This document shows positions 34,114-43,958 of a DNA stretch of 64,000 bases, piece by piece. A program made the position numbers and the translations under genes. The notes under the pieces were generated by a model, which was not told the DNA's origin, did no database searches, and saw nothing but the letters and a program-made list of their open reading frames with translations. Source of the stretch: Oscillospiraceae bacterium (GTDB taxonomy: Bacteria > Bacillota_A > Clostridia > Oscillospirales > Oscillospiraceae); assembly GCA_015068055.1 (NCBI GenBank), contig SVLG01000002.1, forward strand, positions 8,354-72,353, written 5' to 3'. Position 1 is the stretch's first letter. Each line of letters starts with the position of its first letter.

Positions 34114-35088
34114 ATGAAACGAAATGTCCTTGCAATACTTCTTATCCTTGTGCTGCTCCTCTGCGGCTGCGGCGGCGCGGCAAAGAGTGTGGAAATGCAA
34201 AGTGCCCCCCGCGAACCGGCTGCGGCGGCCGACATGGTCTATACCGAAGAGGCCTATGAGATGGAAGCCCCGGCCATGGAAATGAAGGCAACCGCTGCCG
34301 GCGGCATCGCCAACAGCGAGAGCGGACGCAGCAGTCAGGGCGAGATGCAGGCAGAAAAGATTATCTACTCTGCCAATGCCCGCATTGAAACCATCGACTA
34401 CGAAGCGAGTGTGCAGGGTGTCTACGATATGGTGGAACGCTTCGGCGGCTTTGTCCAGTCCTCCAGCATCTCCGGCAGTGACTATTACAGTACCGCCCGC
34501 GGCCGTCAGAACCTGCGTTACGCGTCCTTTACCGTGCGTATCCCTTCGGAGAATTTTGAAACGCTGACCTCTTCCCTCTCGGAACTTGGCAACGTCCCCT
34601 ACTGCAACACCTATTCCGAAAATGTCTCTGCCCAGTACTACGATGTGCAGAGCCGTCTCACCGCTTACAAGACGCAGGAAGCCCGGCTTCTTGAGATGCT
34701 GGAGATCGCGGAGAGCGTGGAGGATCTGCTGGCCATCCAGCAGCAGCTCACTGAGGTGCAGTATGAGATCGACTCCCTGCAGTCCACTCTCACCAACTAT
34801 GACCGGCGCATCAGTTACAGCACCGTTGACATTGAGGTGCAGGAGGTGGAGGAATACACCGAGGAGCCGGTGGTGAAGCTCACCTACTGGCAGAAGATGG
34901 GCCGCGGCTTTGTCCGCTCTCTGGAGAACGTGGGCGAGTTCTTTACCGATGCCATTCTCTGGTTTGTCAGCAACCTCCCTGCCCTGATCACCTGGGCTGT
35001 TGCCATCAGCGCAGCGATACTCATTGGCAAGCGGGTAAAGGCAAAAAGAAACTGGCGGCTTTTCAAGCGCCGTAAAGATGTGGAATAA
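34114..35088 (+). CDS. DUF4349 lipoprotein
   Basis: A 324-residue membrane-attached protein. The N-terminus is a lipoprotein signal (VLAILLILVLLLCGC, lipid Cys about 18). The middle has the DUF4349 pattern (IETIDYEASVQGVYDMVERFGGFV, then SFTVRIPSENFETLTSSLSELG) and a coiled-coil region (EDLLAIQQQLTEVQYEIDSL). A C-terminal TM helix (NLPALITWAVAISAAILIG) is followed by basic residues. Function is unknown; the layout suggests an envelope scaffold or signalling role. Confidence 0.85.
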   Translation: MKRNVLAILLILVLLLCGCGGAAKSVEMQSAPREPAAAADMVYTEEAYEMEAPAMEMKATAAGGIANSESGRSSQGEMQAEKIIYSANARIETIDYEASVQGVYDMVERFGGFVQSSSISGSDYYSTARGRQNLRYASFTVRIPSENFETLTSSLSELGNVPYCNTYSENVSAQYYDVQSRLTAYKTQEARLLEMLEIAESVEDLLAIQQQLTEVQYEIDSLQSTLTNYDRRISYSTVDIEVQEVEEYTEEPVVKLTYWQKMGRGFVRSLENVGEFFTDAILWFVSNLPALITWAVAISAAILIGKRVKAKRNWRLFKRRKDVE

Positions 35089-35093
35089 GAATG

Positions 35094-35131
35094 AAAATAA
35101 GCGTAAGGCTTTTGCCTTACGCTTATTTTTT
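35094..35131. terminator. Bidirectional terminator between DUF4349 and polC
   Basis: A perfect 16-bp stem (AAAATAAGCGTAAGGC with its complement, loop TTTT) with T runs at both ends lies between convergent genes. Confidence 0.85.
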
Positions 35132-38100
35132 CAGAACATATCAAACAAACTTACCTGCGAGCTGTCGGGCAGATCACCCAATGCGCCCAGCTTTTTGAGC
35201 TGCTCCAGGTGGGTCTGGCTCACCTTGGGACAGGCGGCCGAAACTTCCTCAATGGAGAGGAAACGCTTGCCCTGACACTTTTTGAGATCCTCCGCCGCCG
35301 TCTCGCCCAGGCCCGAAATGGACACAAAGGGCGGACGAAGCTTCCCGTCCTCGATGAGGAACTTGCGGGAATCGGACTTGTAGATATCCACGGGCAGGAA
35401 CTCAAAGCCGCGCATATAGAACTCATACACGGATTCCAGCGTGGTCAGGAGATCCTGTTCCTTGGCGGTGGCATTGGGGTTATTCTGAATGGACTCGATA
35501 CGCGCCTTGACAGCATCCAACCCCATGACCATGCTCTCGGCATCAAAGCCGTCCTTCTCGCTGCGGCGGTAAAAGTAGGCCGCGTAGTACGCCAGCGGAT
35601 AATGGACCTTGTACCACGCGATACGGAAGGCCATCGTGACGTAAGCCACGGCGTGGGCCTTGGGGAACAGATACTGAATTTTGCGGCAGGATTCAATCCA
35701 CCAGTCCGGCACGCCCCGCTCCTGCATTTCTTCCACGATGCCGTCGGGCCAGGGCTTGCCCTTGTGAATGGCGCCCTTACGGACGGCTTCCATGAACTTG
35801 AAGGCCCGTTTTCCTTCCATGCCCTTGGACATGAGATAAATCATAATGTCGTCGCGGCAGCCCACGCACTTATCGACCGGGGCAATGCCGTTAACGACCA
35901 GATCGCGGATATTACCGGCCCAGACGTCGGTACCATGAGAGAAGCCAGAGAGCTTCACCAGCGTATCATACTGTTTGGGCTGGGTATCCACCAGCATCTG
36001 CCGGGTGAAGTTGGTGCCAAACTCGGGCACGCCGATGGTGCCGGTCTTGCCGATGATGGGGTCATCGTCCCCAAGGCCCAAAGGCGCAGGAGACGTAAAG
36101 ATCGCCATGGTATCCGGATCGTCCAGAGGAATTTCCCGTGCATTGGTGCCGGTCATATCCTCCAGCATCTTTATCATGGTGGGGTCATCGTGGCCCAGTT
36201 CGTCCAGCTTTAGGAGGTTGGCCTCCATGGAGTGGTATTCAAAATGGGTGGTGATGATGCCGCCTTCGGCGTCATCCGCCGGGTGCTGCACGGGACAGAA
36301 GTCCGTCACGTCCATATTCTGCGGGATAATGACCAGACCGCCGGGGTGCTGGCCGGTGGTACGCTTTACACCGACACAACCCGCGGCAAGGCGGTTTTCC
36401 TCGGCCTTGGGCACAGTGATACCCCGCTCCTCCAGATACTTCTTCACGTAGCCATAGGCGGTCTTCTCCGCCAGCGTACCGATGGTGCCGGCACGGAACA
36501 CGTGGGTACGGCCAAAGAGTTCCTCCGTGTACTTATGGGCCTGGGCCTGGTACTCACCGGAAAAGTTCAGGTCGATATCGGGAACCTTGTCGCCGCCAAA
36601 GCCAAGGAATGTCTCAAAGGGGATATCAAAGCCGTCCTTGGCCATGATGGTTCCGCAGACGGGACAGGGCTTATCGGGCATGTCCGCGCCGCAGCCATAC
36701 TTGTCGCCATTTTCCATATAGACGTTTTCGAAATCGCTGTGGCGGCAGTTGGGACAGCGGTAATGGGGCGGCAGGGAGTTAACCTCCGTAATGCCGGACA
36801 TATAAGCCACGATGGAGGAACCAACGCTGCCCCGGCTGCCTACCAGATAGCCGTGCTCCAGTGAGTTCTGCACCAGCTTCTGGGCGCTCATATAGATAAC
36901 CTCGTAATGGCGGCCCAATATGGCATCCAGCTCCACCTGCACACGTTCCGTCACCAGCTGCGGCGGCTCGTCGCCGTAGAGAGAGCGGGTCTTATCCCAG
37001 ACCATCTGCTCCAGATCTTCCGCCGCGTGTTCAATACTGGGCGGATAAAGATCGGGGGGCAGTAATTCAAACTCCTCCACGCTGTCCGCAATGGCGTTGG
37101 GATGGCCGATGACGGCGGCATAGCAGTCTTCCTCGCCCAGATACGCAAACTCCTTAAGCATCTCATCGGTAGTCTTGAAGTAGATGGGCATGGACTTGTC
37201 CGCATCGTCAAACTTCTTGGCTGCCAGCAGGATGTGGCGGTAGATCTCGTCCTCCGGTTCCAGAAAATGCACGTCACCGGTGGCGCAAAAGGGCTTGCCA
37301 AGCTTTTTGGCCAGTTCAACAATGCGGCGGTTATAATTCCGAAGATCCTCGTCCGAGCGAGCCATTCCCTTTTCTATCATAAAGCGGTTGTTGCAAAGGG
37401 GCTGGATCTCCAGATAGTCGTAGAAGGAAGCGATGCGTTCCTGCTCCGAGGGGCTGCGCTGGCGCTGCACGGCCTCAAAAACTTCGCCCGCCTCGCAGGC
37501 GGAGCCAATGATCAGACCCTCCCGATACTGCATCAGCAGACTCTTGGGGATGATGGGTACCTTTTTAAAATGCTCCAGATGGGACTTTGAGATAAGCTCG
37601 TAAAGATTTTTCAGACCGCGCTTGTCCTTCACCAGCAGGATGATGTGGCGGTTGCGGCCGTGACCTCTCCCCTCGCCCATGGCGCGGGTTACTGTTTCCA
37701 TGTCGCGCAGCCGTATAACCCCGGCTTCCTTCAGGCGCTCCCGGAGCCTCAGGTAGATCTGACCGCAGACCCCGGCATCGTCCGAGGCCCGGTGATGATT
37801 GAAATCGGGCAGCCCCAGCGTCCGGGCCACCACATCCAGTTTGTGGCGCTTGAGATCGGGCAAAAGCCGCTGGGCCAGCGGCAGCGTGTCGATAAACACC
37901 GGGGCAAAGCCCATACCGCTGCGCGCAGCAGTCTCGGCCATAAAGCCCACGTCAAACTGGGCATTATGCGCTACAAGAGGTCGGTCTCCCGCAAAGGTCA
38001 TAAAGTCCTGCAGGGCCTTCTCCTCACCGGGCGCGTCAAAGACATCCCGGTCTGTGATACCCGTCAGGCGGGTGATTTCCGCCGGAATGGGCATACCGGG

Positions 38101-39141
38101 ATTGACAAAGGTCTGGAAGCTCTTTACCGGGTGCCCCTTCTCATAAAGCACGGCACCAATCTCGGTAATGCGGTCGCGGATGGCATCCAGACCGGTGGTT
38201 TCAATGTCAAAGGCCACGAAGTCAGAGTCCAGAGGCAGTTCCGTCTCTCCGTGGATGGCCAGAAGCTCGTCCACATCGTTGACGTAGTAACCTTCCACGC
38301 CGTAGATGATCTTGATCTTATTCTTTTTACCGGCACCCCAGACTTCCGGAAAGGCCTGAGCCACGCCATGGTCCGTGATGGCAATGGCCTTGTGTCCCCA
38401 TTTGGCTGCGGTCTTCACCGCTGCGCTGGGATCGGTCAGGGCATCCAGCGCGCTGTAGCGGGTGTGGAGGTGCAGCTCCACGCGTTTCTCCTCTGCGGTA
38501 TCCTTCCGGCTGGGCGCCTGGGCCTCGGAAATATCACGCGGGTCCAGAGCAATGTCGCTGTCGTAGCGGTTATAGACCACCGCGCCGCTGACGGTGAGCC
38601 ACTGGCCCTTCTTGATGCGTTCAATGATGCTCTGGTCATCATCCTTGCGCAGGAACTTGCTCACATGGATGCTGCCGGTGTTGTCGGTGATGGAGAAGCT
38701 CAGTACTGAGGCTCCGCCCTTTACCTCGCGGCTGTCCGTCTCAAAGACACGACCGCGGACGGTCACACTGCCGGACTCCAAATTCACACTTTCCAATGCC
38801 ACGGGCGCAGTCTTGATGGGTTTCCCCATGAGAACCGCGCTCTCCACATTCTTTTTGGCCTCAGCCTTTTCAATGGCCTTGGCTGCACTGACCACAGCTT
38901 CGGGCTGGGGATAGTCAGCGCGAAGGTCAATGCCCGCAAGACCATATTCAGCGCAGATGCGGGCCTTCAATGTGCCAATCTCTGAGGGAGCCGGCATGGC
39001 GGCAAAACGCACATCCAACTCCATAAGCCGCTCCTGCCGGTTTACATGGACACGCCGCACCTCCGCATCCTGAAGCCCGCCGGCACAACCGGCCAGCCCC
39101 GCGCAGCAGGGAAACATATCCAGAAACTTCACAACATCCAT
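35131..39141 (-). CDS. polC: DNA polymerase III alpha subunit, PolC type
   Basis: Replicative polymerase of Firmicutes with its own 3'-5' exonuclease, 1336 residues. Visible in order: an OB-fold near residues 120-200, a PHP domain (ELHLHTRYSALDA, then ITDHGVAQAFPE) split by the DEDDh exonuclease (DFVAFDIETTGL near 308, AHNAQFDVGF), and the polymerase core. The core includes a zinc-binding loop (CPNC...CPVC) and the catalytic PDIDLNFSGEYQ. The last residues QVSLFDMF are a beta-clamp binding motif. It overlaps ispG by one base (TGATG) at the end of the pyrH-polC gene run. Confidence 0.97.
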   Translation of the reverse strand: MDVVKFLDMFPCCAGLAGCAGGLQDAEVRRVHVNRQERLMELDVRFAAMPAPSEIGTLKARICAEYGLAGIDLRADYPQPEAVVSAAKAIEKAEAKKNVESAVLMGKPIKTAPVALESVNLESGSVTVRGRVFETDSREVKGGASVLSFSITDNTGSIHVSKFLRKDDDQSIIERIKKGQWLTVSGAVVYNRYDSDIALDPRDISEAQAPSRKDTAEEKRVELHLHTRYSALDALTDPSAAVKTAAKWGHKAIAITDHGVAQAFPEVWGAGKKNKIKIIYGVEGYYVNDVDELLAIHGETELPLDSDFVAFDIETTGLDAIRDRITEIGAVLYEKGHPVKSFQTFVNPGMPIPAEITRLTGITDRDVFDAPGEEKALQDFMTFAGDRPLVAHNAQFDVGFMAETAARSGMGFAPVFIDTLPLAQRLLPDLKRHKLDVVARTLGLPDFNHHRASDDAGVCGQIYLRLRERLKEAGVIRLRDMETVTRAMGEGRGHGRNRHIILLVKDKRGLKNLYELISKSHLEHFKKVPIIPKSLLMQYREGLIIGSACEAGEVFEAVQRQRSPSEQERIASFYDYLEIQPLCNNRFMIEKGMARSDEDLRNYNRRIVELAKKLGKPFCATGDVHFLEPEDEIYRHILLAAKKFDDADKSMPIYFKTTDEMLKEFAYLGEEDCYAAVIGHPNAIADSVEEFELLPPDLYPPSIEHAAEDLEQMVWDKTRSLYGDEPPQLVTERVQVELDAILGRHYEVIYMSAQKLVQNSLEHGYLVGSRGSVGSSIVAYMSGITEVNSLPPHYRCPNCRHSDFENVYMENGDKYGCGADMPDKPCPVCGTIMAKDGFDIPFETFLGFGGDKVPDIDLNFSGEYQAQAHKYTEELFGRTHVFRAGTIGTLAEKTAYGYVKKYLEERGITVPKAEENRLAAGCVGVKRTTGQHPGGLVIIPQNMDVTDFCPVQHPADDAEGGIITTHFEYHSMEANLLKLDELGHDDPTMIKMLEDMTGTNAREIPLDDPDTMAIFTSPAPLGLGDDDPIIGKTGTIGVPEFGTNFTRQMLVDTQPKQYDTLVKLSGFSHGTDVWAGNIRDLVVNGIAPVDKCVGCRDDIMIYLMSKGMEGKRAFKFMEAVRKGAIHKGKPWPDGIVEEMQERGVPDWWIESCRKIQYLFPKAHAVAYVTMAFRIAWYKVHYPLAYYAAYFYRRSEKDGFDAESMVMGLDAVKARIESIQNNPNATAKEQDLLTTLESVYEFYMRGFEFLPVDIYKSDSRKFLIEDGKLRPPFVSISGLGETAAEDLKKCQGKRFLSIEEVSAACPKVSQTHLEQLKKLGALGDLPDSSQVSLFDMF

Positions 39142-40190
39142 CAGGAGTTCTCTCTTTCTATAAGCTCCGTAAGTGCATTGGCCAGTTGGGCCACCGGCAC
39201 GCGGCCAATAGGCTGGCCCTTCTTGAAAATAACGCCCTCCCGTTTGCCGCCTGCAATGCCGTAGTCGGCATGGGAGGCTTCACCGGGCCCGTTTACCACA
39301 CAGCCCATCACCGCCACGGTGATGTCCCAGGGCTTGTCCCGCAGCCGCTCCTCCACCTCTCTGGCCGTGCCAATGAGGTCATACTCCGTCCGTCCGCAGC
39401 TGGGACAGGACACGAAGCGGACACCGCCACGAAGCCCCAACGCGTTCAAAAGATCAATGCCCGCCCGGACTTCCTCCACAGGGTCATCCGTGAGAGATAC
39501 ACGAATGGTATCGCCGATGCCGTCCAGCAACAAAGAGCCGATCCCGGCAGCAGAGCGCAGCACACCAAGACGGGTGGTACCCGCCTCGGTAACGCCGATA
39601 TGTAGGGGATACTCACAGCGCTGGGACATAAGCCGGTTGGCCTCCACCGTAAGGGAAGCGTCGGAAGCCTTCAGCGAGAGGGCAATATCGGTGAAACCGC
39701 AGTCCTCCAGAAGCTTCGCATGGCCCAGCGCGCTGCGGCACATGGCCTCGGCGCTGAGACCGTATTCCGCCAGCAGTTCCTTTTCCAGAGAGCCGCCGTT
39801 GACACCGATGCGAATGGGTACCCCCCGGGCCTTACAGGCATCCGCCACGGCACGAACACGCTCAGGTGCGCCGATGTTGCCGGGATTGATGCGGATCTTG
39901 TCGAACCCGGCCTCCACCGCAGCCAAAGCCAGCGTATAGTCAAAGTGGATGTCCGCTACCAAAGGCATATTGGTGCCCCTACGGATTTCCGGCAGGGCCC
40001 GGGCTGCGAGACGGTTGGGCACGGCAAGGCGCACGATCTCGCAGCCGGCCTCCTCCAGCGCCCGGATCTGGGCTAGGGTGGCCTCCACATCCTCGGTGCG
40101 GGTATTGGTCATCGACTGCACCGGGATGGGGTGACCGCCGCCAATGGGCAGGCCGCGGACGTATATGGTTTTGCTCTCTCTTCTTTTCAT
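39141..40190 (-). CDS. ispG: 4-hydroxy-3-methylbut-2-enyl diphosphate synthase IspG
   Basis: Iron-sulfur enzyme of the MEP pathway that converts MEcPP to HMBPP, 349 residues. The N-terminal TIM barrel begins IPVQSMTNT. The C-terminal 4Fe-4S domain shows SCPSCGRTEYDL and MGCVVNGPGE, giving the cluster cysteines. It overlaps rseP by 4 bases (ATGA) and polC by 1. Confidence 0.95.
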   Translation of the reverse strand: MKRRESKTIYVRGLPIGGGHPIPVQSMTNTRTEDVEATLAQIRALEEAGCEIVRLAVPNRLAARALPEIRRGTNMPLVADIHFDYTLALAAVEAGFDKIRINPGNIGAPERVRAVADACKARGVPIRIGVNGGSLEKELLAEYGLSAEAMCRSALGHAKLLEDCGFTDIALSLKASDASLTVEANRLMSQRCEYPLHIGVTEAGTTRLGVLRSAAGIGSLLLDGIGDTIRVSLTDDPVEEVRAGIDLLNALGLRGGVRFVSCPSCGRTEYDLIGTAREVEERLRDKPWDITVAVMGCVVNGPGEASHADYGIAGGKREGVIFKKGQPIGRVPVAQLANALTELIERENS

Positions 40191-41245
40191 CGTGAAAGTA
40201 TCCTCGAAATATCGTTATACATGATAAAGACCATCAGCAGCATCAAAAGCACGAGGCCAATGCTGTGGATCCAGTTTTCAATCCGGGTGTCCGGCGCGCG
40301 GCCGCTGAGCTTCGTCCAGAGGGCGGAAAGGCAAAGGGTCAGCACATGGCCGCCATCCAGCGCCGGAATGGGCAGCATGTTCATCACCGCCAGATTTACC
40401 GCAATCAGCGCAACCATGTAAAGAATGTCCTCCAGACCCTGGGAAACGCTGGCTGCACTTTGCCCCGTTTCGTTAATAATATCCACAATGCCCACAACCC
40501 CGGCCATGTCTGTCACTGCTGCGTTACCGGTTATAAGATCTGTAAGACCGATGCGCACCAGTCTGACAAAGTCCAGACAGTTATACCAGCTGTACCGGAG
40601 CCACACAGCAAAGCTGTTGGGCTCTACCGTGAAGTTAAGGCCGTACTTCCACTCGGTGCCACCATCCGCTGTGGGAAACTCCACCGGCACCATGTGATAG
40701 TCCTCGATCTCAATCTTTTTGCCGTCGCGGAGGATCACCAGATCGACATCCCCGCCGTAGGCATTGCGGCCCACATACTCGGAAAAGTTGGTGGTGAAGT
40801 AGACGCGCTCGCCGTTTACGCTGTGGATGCGGTCACCCACCTGCAGCGTTCCCTCATAGGGGCAGCCCGCCCGGAAACTCTCCAGCCGGTTGCTGTAAAA
40901 GCCTGTGGACCCGGCAAAAAGCAGGGCCGTGATCAAAAAGCCCATGAGAAAATTCATGGCGGCACCGGCCACCAGAATAATCAACTTCTTCCAGAGGGGC
41001 TGTGCTCCGAAGGAACGGGGATCGTCCGAGTCCTCGTCCTCGCCTTCCATGGCGCAGAAGCCGCCAATGGGCAGGAGACGGAGAGAATACTCCGTCTCCC
41101 CGATTTGCCGATGCAAAAGCTGCGGGCCCATGCCCATGGCAAACTCAAGCACCTTTACGCCGCAGCTTTTCGCGGCAAGAAAGTGCCCCATTTCATGAAC
41201 AAAGATCAGAAGACCAAACGCAAGAATCGCAATGAGAATATACAT
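40187..41245 (-). CDS. rseP: RIP metalloprotease RseP (site-2 protease)
   Basis: Intramembrane zinc protease of 352 residues. The active-site HEMGH lies in the first TM helix (FGLLIFVHEMGHFLAA, about residue 19). A PDZ domain is in the middle (GTLQVGDRIHSVNGERV) and the second zinc ligand motif is near the C-terminus (NMLPIPALDGGH). It cleaves membrane-bound regulators or signal peptide remnants. Position between dxr and ispG is the usual Firmicute order. TTG two codons upstream is an alternative start. Confidence 0.93.
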   Translation of the reverse strand: MYILIAILAFGLLIFVHEMGHFLAAKSCGVKVLEFAMGMGPQLLHRQIGETEYSLRLLPIGGFCAMEGEDEDSDDPRSFGAQPLWKKLIILVAGAAMNFLMGFLITALLFAGSTGFYSNRLESFRAGCPYEGTLQVGDRIHSVNGERVYFTTNFSEYVGRNAYGGDVDLVILRDGKKIEIEDYHMVPVEFPTADGGTEWKYGLNFTVEPNSFAVWLRYSWYNCLDFVRLVRIGLTDLITGNAAVTDMAGVVGIVDIINETGQSAASVSQGLEDILYMVALIAVNLAVMNMLPIPALDGGHVLTLCLSALWTKLSGRAPDTRIENWIHSIGLVLLMLLMVFIMYNDISRILSR

Positions 41246-41254
41246 AAGCAAAGA

Positions 41255-42400
41255 TTACCCGATTTTACCGAAAACATGCCTGCGGGCGGCTGCATCCTTT
41301 TCAATCAACTCATCCAGTGAGTGGTAGCTGCCGCTGCCCAGCGCGTCCACCGCAGACGCCACCATATCATAAATGCTGTTATAGCCGATGCGATGCTGCA
41401 GAAACAGAGCCACAGCCGCCTCGTTGGCCGCCGAGAGTACCGCCGGAGCCATACCTCCTGCCGCAGCGCATTCCAGCGCCAGACGCAGGCAGGGCATTTT
41501 TTCCATGTCCGGCTCCTCAAAATGCATGGTGCCAAGCTTCACAAAGTCAAGACTCTCCGCTGCATTTTCCCCTCGCTCCGGCCAGCTGAGGGCATACTGG
41601 ATGGGAATGCCCATGTCCGGCGTGCCAAGCTGGGCGATCACCGCGCCGTCGTTTAGTTCAATCATGGAGTGGATGGCGCTCTCCGGATGTACCAGCACCT
41701 TGATACGCTCGGGACTTACCCCAAAGAGATGCATGGCTTCGATAAACTCAAGACCCTTGTTCATCATGGTGGCGCTGTCCACACTGATCTTGGGGCCCAT
41801 GGCCCAGTTGGGATGACGCACAGCCCGCTCCGGTGTCACATCCGCCGTTTGCTCTCGTGTCCAGCCCCGGAAGGGACCGCCGGAACCCGTCAGCAGAATG
41901 CGGCGCAGCTCGCTCTTATCGCGGCCGGTGAGACACTGAAAGATGGCGGAATGCTCGCTGTCCACTGGGATGATCTCCGCGCCGCATTTTGCCGCCTCCG
42001 CCATAACCAGTTCCCCGGCACAAACCAGCGTTTCCTTGTTGGCGAGGGCAATGCGGCGTTTGGCCCGAATGGCAGCCATGGTGGGCTTCAGACCCACGCT
42101 GCCGCTGACAGCGGTTACCACGCAGTCGCACTCATGCCAGAGAGCCACTTCTTCCAGAGCGGCGGCTCCGCCCACAACACGAATGTCCGTGTCGCTGAGA
42201 CGGTGGCGCAGTTCCTCCGCTGCCTCTTCATCGCTGACGCCCACAAGGGCAACGTCCAGCGTGCGGGCCTGCTCTTCCAGAAGATTAATCCCCCGATTGG
42301 CTGCGATGGCCCGGACGGGGATGCCGAGACGGCCGGCCGCCGCAGCGGTCTGCCGTCCGATAGAACCGGTTGAACCCAGAACAGAAATTGCTTTTACCAT
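41255..42400 (-). CDS. dxr: 1-deoxy-D-xylulose-5-phosphate reductoisomerase
   Basis: NADPH-dependent enzyme forming MEP, the second step of the isoprenoid pathway; 381 residues. It has the dinucleotide motif LGSTGSIGRQ, the metal-binding region VDSEHSAIFQ, and SATMMNKGLEFIEA with its conserved lysine and glutamate. GAGGC precedes the ATG. It lies between cdsA and rseP in a conserved cluster. Confidence 0.95.
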   Translation of the reverse strand: MVKAISVLGSTGSIGRQTAAAAGRLGIPVRAIAANRGINLLEEQARTLDVALVGVSDEEAAEELRHRLSDTDIRVVGGAAALEEVALWHECDCVVTAVSGSVGLKPTMAAIRAKRRIALANKETLVCAGELVMAEAAKCGAEIIPVDSEHSAIFQCLTGRDKSELRRILLTGSGGPFRGWTREQTADVTPERAVRHPNWAMGPKISVDSATMMNKGLEFIEAMHLFGVSPERIKVLVHPESAIHSMIELNDGAVIAQLGTPDMGIPIQYALSWPERGENAAESLDFVKLGTMHFEEPDMEKMPCLRLALECAAAGGMAPAVLSAANEAAVALFLQHRIGYNSIYDMVASAVDALGSGSYHSLDELIEKDAAARRHVFGKIG

Positions 42401-42410
42401 AAAAAATGCC

Positions 42411-43244
42411 TCATACAATAATGGCCGGCAGCCAGAAGGTAAGGATCTCCAGCAGCGGTGCCGTAAAATACATACTATCAAAACGGTCCAGAACACCGCC
42501 GTGGCCGGGAAGAATGTCGCCATAGTCCTTAACACCGCAGTAACGCTTCACCGCAGAGAAGGAAAGGTCGCCCAGCTCACAGGCGATACCGCCAAGAAAA
42601 CCATAAACGAGCATACGGCCAAAGCGGACATCCATGCCGCAGGCACTCAGAATCGCGCCGTAAATCACAGCGCCCAAAGCTGCGCAGACCAACCCGCCCA
42701 CAGCACCCTCTACCGTCTTGTTGGGCGAAAGCCGGGGCACCAGCTTATGCTTACCCATCAGTTTCCCGCAGAAGAACGCACCGGAGTCGCAGGAATAGGC
42801 GATCATGAAGGGAAGGAACATATTGAAGCGGCCGCCATGTACACGAAGGCCGATTCGTATCAGCGAAGAGAGCATGATGGGCATAACCATACCCGCTACA
42901 AGTCCCGCCAGAATCAGCGGCAGATCCATGCGGTCGTCCTTACGCTCATAAGAGAAGATGTACTCCAGGAAAAGCATAAAGAAAAGGTAATAGCTCAGGG
43001 TGTATAGAGAGGCCCCCTCTCCCCTGACAGCCAGCCAGAACGGCATGGCAAAGGCAGACGCCATGGGCCAGAACACCGTACGGCGGTGGAGCTTCACCTT
43101 TGAGTTGACGCAGCGCATAAACTCCATGGTCGCCTGAGCGCAGAGAACGCCAAGCACAATGCCAAAGAGCCACAGCGGTGCCCAGATGCAAAGGATGATG
43201 GTCAGCGGCGCGCCCACCAATGCCGTAATCACTCGTTTTTTCAA
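42411..43244 (-). CDS. cdsA: Phosphatidate cytidylyltransferase
   Basis: Membrane enzyme that makes CDP-diacylglycerol for phospholipid synthesis; 277 residues, about eight TM helices. The C-terminal signature is present: CDSGAFFCGKLMGKHKL, SPNKTVEGAVGG, then KDYGDILPGHGGVLDRFDSM. It overlaps uppS by 4 bases. Confidence 0.94.
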   Translation of the reverse strand: MKKRVITALVGAPLTIILCIWAPLWLFGIVLGVLCAQATMEFMRCVNSKVKLHRRTVFWPMASAFAMPFWLAVRGEGASLYTLSYYLFFMLFLEYIFSYERKDDRMDLPLILAGLVAGMVMPIMLSSLIRIGLRVHGGRFNMFLPFMIAYSCDSGAFFCGKLMGKHKLVPRLSPNKTVEGAVGGLVCAALGAVIYGAILSACGMDVRFGRMLVYGFLGGIACELGDLSFSAVKRYCGVKDYGDILPGHGGVLDRFDSMYFTAPLLEILTFWLPAIIV

Positions 43245-43957
43245 GTCTTTACTCCCCCGAATCGTCTGTCTCTCTGCCGGAAGGCAGCAATAGCCTTATC
43301 AATATCCTCCCGGCCAAAATCCGGCCAGAGGGTATCCGTAAAGTAGAACTCCGTGTAGGCAAGCTGCCAGAGAAGGAAGTTCGATATACGATATTCACCG
43401 CCGGGTCGGATCATGATATCCGGATCCGGCATACCGGCCGTATCCAGATGGGCAGATATGGTTTCTTCGCTGATTTCTCCGCCCGCGGACACCAGTTCAT
43501 TCATCGCTCTTACCAGCTCATCCCGACCGCCGTAGTTGAGACAGAGATTGGCCTGGCAGCAGCCGGGCAGGGTATCGGCGATGGCATCGGTACGGGCGAT
43601 CAGCTCGCGGATTTTGGGGGAAAGCCCCGACTTATCACCCAGAATGCGCACACGGATCTGCTCCTTCTCCATCTTCTCGATGGACTCCAGCAGATAACTT
43701 TCCAGAAGCTTCATGATGGCGTCCACCTCCTCCGGCGGACGCTTCCAGTTTTCCGTGGAAAAGGCATAAACCGTCAGGTACTCCACACCCAGCTCCTTAC
43801 AGTAGGAGGCGATGCGGCGGAAGGTTTCCGCGCCCTGACGGTGTCCGGCCTGACGGGGCAGGCCGCGCTTCTTTGCCCAGCGGCCGTTGCCGTCCATAAT
43901 AATGGCAATGTGGCGGGGGAGCCCTTCAGCCGCCCCCGCCTTTTTCATTTCACTCAT
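43241..43957 (-). CDS. uppS: Undecaprenyl diphosphate synthase (cis-prenyltransferase)
   Basis: Makes the C55 lipid carrier for cell wall synthesis; 238 residues. Key motifs: HIAIIMDGNGRWAKKRGL near the N-terminus with the catalytic Asp, YAFSTENWKRP, and the C-terminal MIRPGGEYRISNFLLWQ. The start is set at MSEMKK, one base after the frr stop; its ribosome binding site is weak. It uses farnesyl diphosphate, made by the IspA encoded at 16.8-17.6 kb. Confidence 0.94.
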   Translation of the reverse strand: MSEMKKAGAAEGLPRHIAIIMDGNGRWAKKRGLPRQAGHRQGAETFRRIASYCKELGVEYLTVYAFSTENWKRPPEEVDAIMKLLESYLLESIEKMEKEQIRVRILGDKSGLSPKIRELIARTDAIADTLPGCCQANLCLNYGGRDELVRAMNELVSAGGEISEETISAHLDTAGMPDPDIMIRPGGEYRISNFLLWQLAYTEFYFTDTLWPDFGREDIDKAIAAFRQRDRRFGGVKT

Positions 43958-43958
43958 A